Position numbers and translations under genes: made by a program. Of a DNA stretch of 64,000 nt, positions 10,655 to 19,482 are shown in pieces. This DNA comes from Poa pratensis (lineage: Eukaryota > Streptophyta > Magnoliopsida > Poales > Poaceae), in assembly GCA_947311845.1 (NCBI GenBank), contig CAMZMU010000027.1, positions 72,272,184 to 72,336,183 on the forward strand, read 5' to 3'. The notes beneath the pieces were generated by a model. That model did not search any database. It was not told the DNA's origin and saw only the letters and a program-made list of their open reading frames with translations. Position 1 is the first letter of the stretch; every line of letters begins with the position of its first letter.

Positions 10655-11873
10655 GACTGAGCGGCGCCGCCGCCTCGTCGCCGCCGCCGCACCCCCGGGG
10701 TTCTGATGTGAGCCCAATTTTGGGTCGTAGCTAGGGGTAGGAGCAGCAGCGAACGTCCCTGCTGTAATTTTCAGTTCATCTCCGTGTGGCTTTTGAATCT
10801 ATGAGCCACGAGCTTCTGTAATGTTGAATCTGTTAGTAATACAAAGTTTATCTACTTTATGCGCCCCGTGGGTTTGTTTTATCTAAATTTATTTGTGTTT
10901 TGCCTCGCCGGCGTTGTCGCGTTGCGTCGATGTCGCCGGAGAAGAAGAAGAAGTAGAGAAAGCGCGCGCAGGGGAAGAGATTAAACTCGTTGTTGCTGAC
11001 GTCGGCAATTGTGGGTCCCATCCGCCTCCCTTGGTCCCACCCGCCTCGCTTTAATCCTAACTGACTACGATTAAGAGCAATGAGTTAGGGAAGATATTTG
11101 AACTCGACGAGACGTAGCATGTGAGCTATTTCAAGCAAAGACGTCGTTCTCCAGCTATTCCCGTGAAAACATGTAGTACCTGAGCTATTCGCCCGTTTGC
11201 TACGGTACTGTTTGGATCACTACTTCTGGAACTCTGTTTGTGAATTACCAACCATGACTAATTAGATTAGCATATGTGTGTGACTCGGTACAATCCGTAA
11301 GCTTACCGACTGGTACAAATACTAGAATATCTGTGCATTTGGGCTTGGGCATTAGGACAGTTCTTGGCTGTTGGGGCTACTGCACATGTTTAATTAAAAA
11401 AAAAACGAGTCCAAAGATTTGCCATTTCATCAATTAAAAAGATGGTTTTTAAGAGTTGCCACAAGCCTAGCCGTGGCAAAATGCCACGACTTAAGAAACA
11501 TGTTTAATTTGTTTCTAAGTTTGTATTATTGGCCTTATAATTGGACGTGTACAGGTGTACTAGGATATGGAACTATGGATATGAAAAAACAGTCAGGGGC
11601 AGATATTATCTTTGCACGTTAGGAAAGACCAACAGTTTTGGGGATTGGCATAACTATGGGGGTCAAGAATTAGACAATATTCTGATATTCAGTGATTTAT
11701 TTAATCAATTTAACTGTTGAACAATTATGTCGTTGTAATGCAGTTATGCATGCATACATTGTTCTATAATAGCTAGATTTGCATGATTAGGAGTGACGCA
11801 CTTCTGCACTAGTAATTCTGATATATACTACTAGCTCATTAGAAGTGGACCTCCCATTGTGATGTTTATTGCC
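10655..11873. other. 3' UTR-like stretch, then no recognised gene
   Basis: 10655-10870 looks like a 3' UTR of the frame ending at 10654: it turns from GC-rich to T-rich with AATACAAAG near 10840. From 10871 to 11873 I see no gene; a GAAGAAGAAGAAG run lies near 10940. Confidence 0.35.
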
Positions 11874-12205
11874 TTAAGACATGTACAATGGGGTGACGTC
11901 AGCCTTCTCTTAGCATTGACACGTATGATAATTGTCAAGTTGGCGGAGAGAGAATGAAGAAAGAGGAGGTTGCCTTCCCTTAGCTAAGAGATGATCTCTT
12001 ACGAAATAAGAGAAGGTTAATTTCACCATTATACAATTTGTCTCCCTTAGAATTACAATTTTCTACTAAAATATAATTAATTCACATTAATTGTTAGGGA
12101 TGTCAAAAAGAGATAACATATTGTACAACTAATAATTTTGTCTTTTCTAAATGATGTGGATGACTAAGAGAAGGCACGCCTTCGCTACCATTGTACATGG
12201 CCTTA
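11874..12205. mobile_element. MITE with CATGTACAATGG inverted ends
   Basis: The left end has CATGTACAATGGGGTGACG and the right end its counterpart CTACCATTGTACATGG (12186-12200). A subterminal GCCTTCTCTTAG near 11900 is matched by CTAAGAGAAGGC near 12165. The ends therefore pair over about 40 bp. The interior is AT-rich and non-coding. The superfamily and target duplication are unclear. Confidence 0.65.
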
Positions 12206-12224
12206 TACCTTGGATCTGAATTTC

Positions 12225-12640
12225 CATCATGATGCTAGTTTTGTATCCTCCACCACAGAAAAAATGGCAATATGGATGCCACATCCTCTTTTTTCCTGGG
12301 CAAGGCAAACACCACATCACCACCTAAACTTTTAGTGGCACCATACCAGCTCAACTTTACCAGAAATGCTCAAAGGAAAATAAAGACTCGTCATCGACAC
12401 TTTAATTTTCAGTGGCAACATGTCTAGTCAGTTTATCTTACCAAAAATGCTCAGATAGAAAATAAAGACCCGTCATGCACCGGCCGGCCGGCCGGCCGGC
12501 CTCATCCTCCTACTCGCATGTGAACTCTGGCTGTTCTGGTCGTGGGCTCCTGTCCATGGCCTGGACGCGCCATTTCTATTCCGGTTCCAACGTACAAGAG
12601 AGAGGGTCTGCCTTGCTACCCTAGGTAGCTTAGGAAAACA
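12225..12640 (+). repeat. Promoter-like fragment, internally duplicated
   Basis: Two diverged copies of a block ending AAATAAAGACtCGTCAT lie at about 12330-12398 and 12408-12476. The same blocks recur at about 23975-24120 and, on the minus strand, at 17080-17215 upstream of the membrane-protein gene. The CATGTGAACTCTG block at 12518 also recurs at 24199 and 24604. These look like remnants of the 5' region of one gene family. A (CCGG)n run lies at about 12478-12501. Confidence 0.5.
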
Positions 12641-12939
12641 TGTGAAACACTTAGGGTTGCTTATTGCACTAAGCTAGCTGGCGATCGCGAGAAAATAAAT
12701 CATGCATACACCTAAAAATTCCTTATGTTTACTACTTTAGGCTATCTCACAATTTCTATACATTTTAAAAATTAGCCTTTCTCTTAATTCCCACATGAAT
12801 TCACCCAGCAACATATAACGAAGGATCTATGTGACGATAGGGTCAAAAGAAAAGTAGTTACGACGTTAATTTGTGCACCTTGCTATGGGTATGACAATCC
12901 ACGAGATGATTATTCTATTCAACCCTGCCGTGGCCAGGT

Positions 12940-13003
12940 GGATGATAACCGAGACTAAAGTCCCTCTGAAACCGGGACTAATGAGCCGTTTTCTCTACTA
13001 GTG
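12940..13003 (+). mobile_element. CACTA terminal scrap
   Basis: The segment has GAGACTAAAG, CCGGGACTAATGAG and ends TCTACTAGTG. This matches the 3' end design of the large CACTA at 46432-61384. The rest of that element is absent here. Confidence 0.55.
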
Positions 13004-13463
13004 TGAGTCCTCCTAGTATACTCTACACATGCTTATTTTCGTGCCGTTTGTAAGAGATGCCGGGGAGAAATACTGTCAATCTTGTATTTTTCTTTGTTTC
13101 AGTTGAACTTTGCGGGAGGGATAAGAATATCAATAAAGTTTCAGCTAAATTATCGAAACTTCTGCATTTTTGGTGGGTATTGAAATATAATTTTACTGTT
13201 CAAAGCCTCACACAAATATAATCCCAAGCACGCATTTGTCTCATATGGGAAATCATCGATTCGAACATACAAAATAGTGCATACGACTTCAGAACCATGC
13301 TAACTTAATAATAGTCCCAGTTCTCCTTGGCAGTTTTTTTTTATTTGACTAACATGTTCTTGGAAGCTAACTAGAGTAGCACAAATAAATCGTAATTAGC
13401 ACTAAATTCCCATTATAACTAGCTCACAAGTAGTTGCAGGGTCAGCACTCAGCACTTTAAAAA
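13004..13463. other. No recognised feature (3' flank of the minus-strand gene)
   Basis: AT-rich sequence with no convincing ORF or repeat. It contains the presumed 3' UTR of the minus-strand gene that ends at 13464. Confidence 0.4.
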
Positions 13464-13792
13464 TCATCTGTGAGCTGCGGCACCGTCGTGAATAACCAGT
13501 ACGTCGAATCCCTTCAGCACGGCGAGGACGCAACCGTCGAGCGTGACGAAGACGCACGCGGCCGCCCCGAACTTCCCGGCTAGGAGATCCTGGCTCCTGC
13601 GCACGGCATCGAAGCGCTGGACGTCCTCGAGCAGTGACACCACGAAGGCAAGATGACCCACCACGGCGATGTACGCCGCGCTAGCCCATCCCAGCAGCCG
13701 CAGCGGCAGGAAGGTCTCGACCTCGAGCCGGACCCGGAGCAAGGCGACGGCGACGGGGAGCGAGGTGTAGACCACGAGAAAGGGGACTGCAA

Positions 13793-14173
13793 TGTGAGTG
13801 TTAATCTTGTCATGTGTTGACTAGTGAAACTCTGTAAAGTGCCCATGTGTTGGTGCACTGTGTGTGTGTTGCTAATGGCCAGCATGGGTTGCAGCCATCT
13901 GGTCAGCATCAGTGACATTGTAGCAGTGTGTGCTGTGCAAGTAGAAGCATGGTGCTATAGTGTCATGTGTGTGTGAGTTTCTGTAACTTGCCATTACAAA
14001 GGAAAGTTTGCATCTGTTGCAAACTGAGAGAAGAAAAATCGAAGGGCATTCGTTGCCTGGGAAAACTGACCTGTGTGCTCTCTCTGTTTTTGTTGCTTGC
14101 ATTCCATAGAACAGGCTCAGGGCGTGCGTGTGTCCACCGTGTTCCAGGGCGAGGGAGAGAGACTCGGCCAACA
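13793..14173 (+). repeat. 5' LTR of the copia element
   Basis: 381 bp. By eye it differs from the 3' LTR at one site only, T at 13994 against C at 16374, so the insertion is very recent. Confidence 0.92.
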
Positions 14174-14175
14174 TT

Positions 14176-14187
14176 TGGTATCAGAGC
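14176..14187 (+). other. Primer binding site, initiator tRNA-Met type
   Basis: TGGTATCAGAGC lies two bases after the 5' LTR. It is complementary to the 3' end of plant initiator tRNA-Met, the usual copia primer. Confidence 0.9.
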
Positions 14188-14209
14188 CGTCAAGGTGTGT
14201 CCGGCGGCG

Positions 14210-16177
14210 ATGTCCCCGACGGTGGAGGAGGCGCAGAAGGAGGCGGAAGAAGCTCGCGCTGATGCGGCGGCGGCGAGAGCAGAAGCCGAGGCGGCAAAGG
14301 CGGAGCTGGCGGCGTTGAAAGGCAAGGCAGCGGATGGGGTTGGGGAGGTGAAGTCGGATGCGTTGATTCCGGCGGCGAGGACGCTGCCGGTGCGCTCCCG
14401 CGGCCCCATCAACTACCCGCAGCTCACCCGCACGAATTACACGCTATGGTCGATGCAGATACGGGTGGCGATGCAATCTGCCGGAGTCTGGGAGGCAGTG
14501 AGCTCGGATGCCGTCGCATTTGAGCTGGATCGTGATGCTCTCCTGGCTATCTACCAGGGCGTGCCGGAGGACGTGCTCGCGTCGCTTGCCGGCAAGGACA
14601 CGGCGAAGGCAGCATGGGACGCCATCAAAACTGTTCGTATCGGCCATGACCGTGTCCGTGAGTCGAATCTGCAGGCGCCGAGGAAGGCCTTCGAGGGATT
14701 GGAGATGGGCGACGATGAGCAGACAGAAGCCTTTGCGACGCGTGTGAACAAGATGGTTTCCTCCATCCGCGCGCTAGGTGATCAGGTCAACGAGCTCACG
14801 CTTGTCCAGAAGATACTCCAGGCCGCGCCAGCACGGCTTATGCACTTGGTAACTGCACTGGAGCAGTGTGTGGACTTGAAGACGCTCTCCATGGAAGACC
14901 TGATTGGTCGTTTCAAGGCGTATGATGATCGAGTGAAGCAACGCTTCGGCGATCCTGTTGAAAGCCAACATTTGATGATGACTAGAAAACAGTGGGAAGG
15001 TTACGCTGGGAAGAAGAGCTGGAGTGGTTCTGGTTCAGGTACAGGTGGAGGTGTGAAGGCAGCTGCTGACCGTGGTAGTGGCCACGGAAGAAGTGACAGC
15101 AAACCTTCTAGTTCAAAATCTGAATCAAATCCAATCAAGAAGTTCAAGTGCTATAATTGTGGTGAAAAGGGACATTTTTCAAAAGAATGCAAAGAACCCA
15201 AGAAGAAGAGACAGGAGAAAGCCATGATTGCAGAGAAGCAAGATGACAAACCGGCATTGCTGCTGTCTGAGAGTTACATCATTGTGTGCAATGCAGCAGT
15301 GGAACAAGGTAGAGTTTACCTCAACGAAGAGAAAGTAAAGCCAAAACTGGGCGACAGTGAGTGGAATGACACCAAGAATTGGTATCTTGACACTGGAGCT
15401 AGCAATCATATGACTGGTTCCAGGGCAGTCTTCACTAGTCTTGACAAATCAATAAAAGGAGTAGTTAAGTTTGGTGATGGCTCTTTAGTTGAAATTGAAG
15501 GCAGGGGCACCGTGCTCATCGAAACAAAATTGGGGGCTCACAAAGGATTAACTGATGTGTACTACATTCCCAAGTTAAGAAGTAACATCATCAGCCTTGG
15601 TCAGTTAGAGGAGCATGGTTGCAAAATTGTCATGGAAGATGGTTTCCTTGAAATTTTTGACAAAGGGCGGAAACTGCTTGCGAAAGTACCAAGGGGCAGA
15701 AATAGGTTGTATGTGTTGATCGTCAGCCTAGCAATGCCAGTGTGTTTGATGTCCTCTATCAGTGATGTTGCATGGTTGTGGCATGCTCGCTATGGGCACC
15801 TAAACTTTGACGCATTAAGGTCTCTTGCGCAAAATAATATGGTGGATGGTCTCCCTCTTGTAAGAAATGTTGAGAAGGTGTGCGATGGGTGTCTTATTGG
15901 TAAACAGCGACGATCTCCATTCCCTAAACATTCAGCCTACCGTTCAGGCAGTGGTCTGGAGTTAGTGCATGCTGACCTTTGTGGTCCAATCTCACCACCC
16001 ACACCTGCAGGAAATCGATACTTCCTGTTAGTTGTTGATGACAAGAGTCGCTTCATGTGGGGTTCTTTGTTGAAAACCAAGGACCAAGCCTTTGTGGCAT
16101 TCAGAAAGTTCAAGGTTGCAGCTGAACTGGAATGTGAATGTCAAAGACAAGCGCCAAGATTAAGGGGGAGAATGTGA
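14210..16177 (+). CDS. Copia gag-protease-partial integrase polyprotein
   Basis: The start MSPTVEEAQKEAEEA follows the primer site directly and opens an Ala/Glu-rich N-terminus. From about residue 75 a gag domain follows (NYTLWSMQIRVAMQSAGVWE). The zinc knuckle CYNCGEKGHFSKEC (CX2CX4HX4C) lies near residue 315. The aspartic protease active site is WYLDTGASNHMTGS near residue 390. A pre-integrase zinc region has WHARYGHLNFDAL and CDGCLIGKQ. The integrase core begins with HADLCGPI, whose Asp is the first of the DD35E triad, and VVDDKSRFMWG. The frame then runs into ELECECQRQ and stops one codon inside the 3' LTR. At that point another frame reads NVKDKRQD-stop, the usual end of the copia polyprotein. 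A deletion therefore joined integrase to the distant 3' end out of frame. Total 655 residues, against roughly 1300 for a full element. Confidence 0.9.
   Translation: MSPTVEEAQKEAEEARADAAAARAEAEAAKAELAALKGKAADGVGEVKSDALIPAARTLPVRSRGPINYPQLTRTNYTLWSMQIRVAMQSAGVWEAVSSDAVAFELDRDALLAIYQGVPEDVLASLAGKDTAKAAWDAIKTVRIGHDRVRESNLQAPRKAFEGLEMGDDEQTEAFATRVNKMVSSIRALGDQVNELTLVQKILQAAPARLMHLVTALEQCVDLKTLSMEDLIGRFKAYDDRVKQRFGDPVESQHLMMTRKQWEGYAGKKSWSGSGSGTGGGVKAAADRGSGHGRSDSKPSSSKSESNPIKKFKCYNCGEKGHFSKECKEPKKKRQEKAMIAEKQDDKPALLLSESYIIVCNAAVEQGRVYLNEEKVKPKLGDSEWNDTKNWYLDTGASNHMTGSRAVFTSLDKSIKGVVKFGDGSLVEIEGRGTVLIETKLGAHKGLTDVYYIPKLRSNIISLGQLEEHGCKIVMEDGFLEIFDKGRKLLAKVPRGRNRLYVLIVSLAMPVCLMSSISDVAWLWHARYGHLNFDALRSLAQNNMVDGLPLVRNVEKVCDGCLIGKQRRSPFPKHSAYRSGSGLELVHADLCGPISPPTPAGNRYFLLVVDDKSRFMWGSLLKTKDQAFVAFRKFKVAAELECECQRQAPRLRGRM
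16160..16172 (+). other. Polypurine tract
   Basis: TTAAGGGGGAGAA lies directly before the 3' LTR and would prime plus-strand synthesis. Confidence 0.8.
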
Positions 16178-16553
16178 GTGTTAATCTTGTCATGTGTTGA
16201 CTAGTGAAACTCTGTAAAGTGCCCATGTGTTGGTGCACTGTGTGTGTGTTGCTAATGGCCAGCATGGGTTGCAGCCATCTGGTCAGCATCAGTGACATTG
16301 TAGCAGTGTGTGCTGTGCAAGTAGAAGCATGGTGCTATAGTGTCATGTGTGTGTGAGTTTCTGTAACTTGCCACTACAAAGGAAAGTTTGCATCTGTTGC
16401 AAACTGAGAGAAGAAAAATCGAAGGGCATTCGTTGCCTGGGAAAACTGACCTGTGTGCTCTCTCTGTTTTTGTTGCTTGCATTCCATAGAACAGGCTCAG
16501 GGCGTGCGTGTGTCCACCGTGTTCCAGGGCGAGGGAGAGAGACTCGGCCAACA
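16173..16553 (+). repeat. 3' LTR of the copia element
   Basis: 381 bp, identical to the 5' LTR except for one base. Its start supplies the stop codon of the polyprotein. Confidence 0.92.
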
Positions 16554-16967
16554 TGCAACGAAGAGGAACGTGGGGAGGAGCTTGACGACGGGGTGGTCCT
16601 CCTTGAGCTTGAAGAGGAACGTGGGGAGGTCGACGGCGAGCAGGTTATCACCCGTGCGGTAGAGCGAGGCGACGCAGAGCACGTAGGTGGCGGTGTAGTC
16701 GAGCCAGAGCCCGACGGTGTAGCAGGCGGCCAGGTCCGCGACGAGACGGAGACTGGAACCGTCGTCGAAGACAAATCCGACGCGGGGGCTCAGGACGCTG
16801 CAGGCGGCGGTGTTGGCCAGCAAGAGCGCGGAGAGCAACATGGGACTCAAGTTGGCGAAGCTGAGCCTGCTGGTGACGATGACTTGCCGGACCACGCGAC
16901 CGGTGTCACGGCAAATGCCGGCGAGTCCGAGGGCAGCAAGATCCTGCTCCTTCGGCTCCCACTCCAT

Positions 16968-17225
16968 TGATCGAAGGAACCGCGTAGGTGCTGTAGTGGC
17001 TGTGGAGAACTCAACTAGCAACTACCAAGAGATCACGACCCACGGGCGCACACAAACACAGAGGCAGAGAAAGCAATAATGGGGCGGAAGGGAATTGCCA
17101 CGGGCTGCCTTCCTTTGAGCATTTCTTGTAAGTTGAGCTGACATGGCGCCACTGAAAGGTAAGGTGCTTGCCACGGGACAAACTTGGTAAAAGAGGGTGG
17201 CACATGGGTCTAGGATGCATATGTG
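16968..17225 (-). promoter_or_regulatory. 5' region of the membrane-protein gene
   Basis: Upstream of the ATG at 16967 (minus strand). The part at 17080-17215 resembles the blocks at 12230-12480 and 23975-24120. No clear TATA box. Shared upstream blocks point to old duplications of this locus. Confidence 0.4.
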
Positions 17226-17675
17226 TTAGGGCATCACCGGCCGTCCCCCCAGAGCCCCCAGGAGGACTTTTTGGCGCCGCGCCGGCCAAATAGCGCCGTT
17301 TTCGCACCACTCGGCCCACCAGTAGTCCAGTTAGCGCCGTTTCGGCGGAAAATAGCGCCGGCGCACCCAGGCGAAACCCAGCCCACTGGGTTCGGCCTGG
17401 GGGGGCGAAATGGCGAGAAAGGCGACGCGGGCCAGCGCTGGCAGCTACACGGCTGAAAATGACGCGGAACAGAACCGCCCGTGAGGCCGCGTCCTCATCC
17501 TCTCAGCTCCTGCGCCGGTCAAAGGCTGCCGGAGTTAATGGCGTGGCCAGCGGCCAGTGAGCGCGCCGGTCAAAGACTGCCGGAGTAATGGCGCGCGTCG
17601 CTTCGACGTCCATCGACGGGCATGCGGCGCAGCAATGGCGCGCCACCACCGCCCCTTCGCCTGGCCGCGCCGCGC

Positions 17676-17682
17676 TATAAAA
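17676..17682 (+). promoter_or_regulatory. TATA box of the Harbinger-borne gene
   Basis: TATAAAA lies about 115 bp upstream of the ATG at 17797 in otherwise GC-rich sequence, followed by a C-rich leader. Confidence 0.6.
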
Positions 17683-17796
17683 TCCCCCCGCCCCTCGCCG
17701 TCCCTCAACACCAGCTCTCGCCTTCCTCTCACTCTCGCCAGCCCCTCGCCTTCCTTCTGCCTCCCTCGAGTCCATCCTTCGCCAGCAGCAGCAGCA

Positions 17797-18940
17797 ATGG
17801 CCGACGACGGCGCCGCCGCTAACGGATTTGGCCGCCGCAGCCTCCGCAAGAACGAGGCATGGGCCTTGTACCGGTGCGGGTACCCGTGCTCGCCAGACAT
17901 GCGCGTCCCCGGTGCCTCCGGTGGCCAGGCAGCGTGGGCGCTCAGCACGGGTGGCATCCCCGTGCCTCCCGTCCCTGTAGGCGCCGAGTTCGAGTACGCT
18001 GTCGACGAAGTCCGCGAGGGCCTGACGGTGGAGCTGGCCGCGGACCCGCGCTGGAGGGCGGAGGGCAACTCCTCCTTCTGGACGGCGTACTTCCAGCGCC
18101 GCCACGAACAGGACCTCAACGACCGCGGCAACAACGGCGAAGTGGAGGGCCGCCACAACCGCGGAGCGGCGAGGGGCACACCCTCGACAACGTGATGGAG
18201 TACATAGCCAGCGGGAACCGGCCTCGCCTGGAGATGCCGCCACGCAGGTCGACTTGGATCCCGCGGCGGATGGGCGTGGCGACCTCGTTGTCGGGAACCT
18301 CCTCCTCCTCCGACGCGCGAACTGCGCCATCTTCTTCCCGGTACGCCCCCCCTCCGTGACGCCTCCCTCCCTCAACTCCGGGCGCCCTGCCCCCGTGCGC
18401 AGCGGCGCCTTGCGCATCGGCACACCGCGCGGCTCCTCGCAGCGCCGCGCAGCGTCTCCTCCTAGCTCCTTCCTCCAGCGCCTCGTCAGGCCCAAGAAGG
18501 AGCCCAAGCAGGAGCTGGAGCAGGAGGAGTAATGGCCCGGCCTGAATGAGGCGGAGGAGGCGTCCTTCAACACCATCCAGCCGGCGATGCCGGATTGGGC
18601 CGAGGACTGGAGCCTCCGCTCCTACGCGGAGGCGGAGGTGGAATGCCAGCGTGTGGCGCTCGCCGAGCTGCCCCAGGAGCGCCAGCGAGCCACCGCGGCC
18701 AATGCGGGCCGCCGCAGCCGCATCCCGCCTTCTCCCATGGCGCCGGAGATCGAGTACTACAAACTCGACCAGAGCGACGACGAGGAGGACGATGCCTTGC
18801 AGAAGGCCCTGCTGCTGAGCAAGCTGCAGCACGGCGATGACGGCGCAGACCCGAGCAGGCCCCCCGGCAGCGAGGACGGCTACGACGACGACGACGGCGA
18901 CTACAGCCAGGCGATCCGTGCGAGCCTGGGCCTCAACTAG
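17797..18940 (+). pseudogene. Frameshifted gene inside the Harbinger-like element
   Basis: ATG 17797 opens MADDGAAANGFGRRSLRKNE, then CGYPCSPDMRVPG and SSFWTAYFQRRHEQDL, and stops at 18193-18195. Protein-like sequence goes on in a second frame (HTLDNVMEYIASGNRPRLEM, about 18178-18356). It then moves to a third frame (SGALRIGTPRGSS to KKEPKQELEQEE, in-frame TAA at 18530-18532; then DWAEDWSLRSYAEAEVE to the stop at 18938-18940). Two frameshifts and one stop therefore break one ancestral protein of about 370-380 residues. The C-terminus has two short motifs, DDALQKALLLSKL and DYSQAIRASLGLN, that resemble ubiquitin-interacting motifs (hydrophobic-x-x-Ala-x-x-x-Ser). From memory the N-terminal region resembles a large uncharacterised wheat family. 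Its function is unknown, and it is not a recognised Harbinger transposase or Myb-like partner. Confidence 0.65.
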
Positions 18941-19209
18941 TCGCGTTGGGCGAGTTTGCGCCATTTATAAGTTTTAGTTTAAATTTCTGCAAAGTAATCC
19001 CGCGAGTTTGCGCCAATATGAATGAACTCGCCTTCTTTTTAAATATGAATGAGTTTGCGCCATTTTTTGAATTTTTGGGCCGAAACTTGGGTCTGGACAC
19101 GACTGGTAAACCCTCCCCCAGGATCCAGTTTCGCGCCGTTTCGCGCCGCGGCGGCCAAAAAATAGCGCCGTTTTGGGCCCTGGGGGCACAACGGCTGGAG
19201 ATGCCCTTA

Positions 19210-19482
19210 CACTCTGGCTTGGCGCGCTCCTGATAGGCGCAACCAAAACTAGCATCGTGATGCAAATTCACATTCAAGCAATCGATCAGGATACAAGACA
19301 ATTATAATTTCATTACAGTAGGTGCACCTCCTCTAATGATCAAGAATTCAAGATATTACAGAACAATAGTTTAATTGATTAAATTACTAAATATCGGAAT
19401 GACTTGATCGTCGTAAAAACTTAACTGTACTGTCAGTGTAAGGTAGAGAATGTCCTTGTCTTGAGCTGCCTCACAACATCTA
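19210..19482. other. Spacer, no recognised feature
   Basis: AT-rich sequence between the Harbinger-like element and the Helitron. No ORF or repeat was recognised. Confidence 0.4.

Larger units (their letters stand above)
13793..16553 (+). mobile_element. Young, internally deleted copia retrotransposon, TSD TGCAA
   Basis: Two 381-bp direct repeats (13793-14173 and 16173-16553), starting TGTGAGTG and ending CCAACA, bound a 2-kb interior. TGCAA flanks it at 13788-13792 and 16554-16558. The primer site, gag, protease and the start of integrase are present. The rest of integrase, reverse transcriptase and RNase H are missing. It must have moved using enzymes supplied by another element. Confidence 0.93.
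13464..16967 (-). pseudogene. Multi-pass membrane protein gene cut by a copia element
   Basis: On the minus strand the frame starts MEWEPKEQDLAALG at 16967 and runs 138 codons to 16554. The copia element and one TGCAA copy are then skipped, and the frame resumes at 13787 and stops at 13464-13466 (about 245 residues). The joined frame has no stop. Hydrophobic stretches lie at about residues 41-62, 76-108 and 128-156, with two more after that (LLGWASAAYIAVVGHLAFVV and AAACVFVTLDGCVLAVL). The pattern, with LEDVQRFDAVRRS followed by a GK[LF] motif, fits a plant family of uncharacterised polytopic membrane proteins (I recall PANTHER PTHR33133; unchecked). A 51-bp in-frame duplication repeats LPTFLF just before the insertion site. 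As assembled, the insertion should abolish the full protein. An uninterrupted allele could be functional. Confidence 0.75.
17229..19206 (+). mobile_element. PIF/Harbinger-like element with gene cargo, TSD TTA
   Basis: The left end GGGCATCACCGGCCGTCC and the right end GGCTGGAGATGCCC (19193-19206) are inverted repeats, extended by shared ATAGCGCCGTTTT words. TTA flanks both ends (17226-17228 and 19207-19209), the usual Harbinger target. No DDE transposase is present. The interior is a promoter and a frameshifted gene, so the element is non-autonomous. Confidence 0.7.

Noticed and set aside
14444..16774. Minus-strand ORFs within the copia element
   Set aside because: They overlap gag, protease or LTR sequence and have no domain of their own.
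17503..18964. Long minus-strand ORFs of 214-357 codons
   Set aside because: High GC keeps several frames open. The plus-strand frames have the family-like sequence, TATA box and leader.
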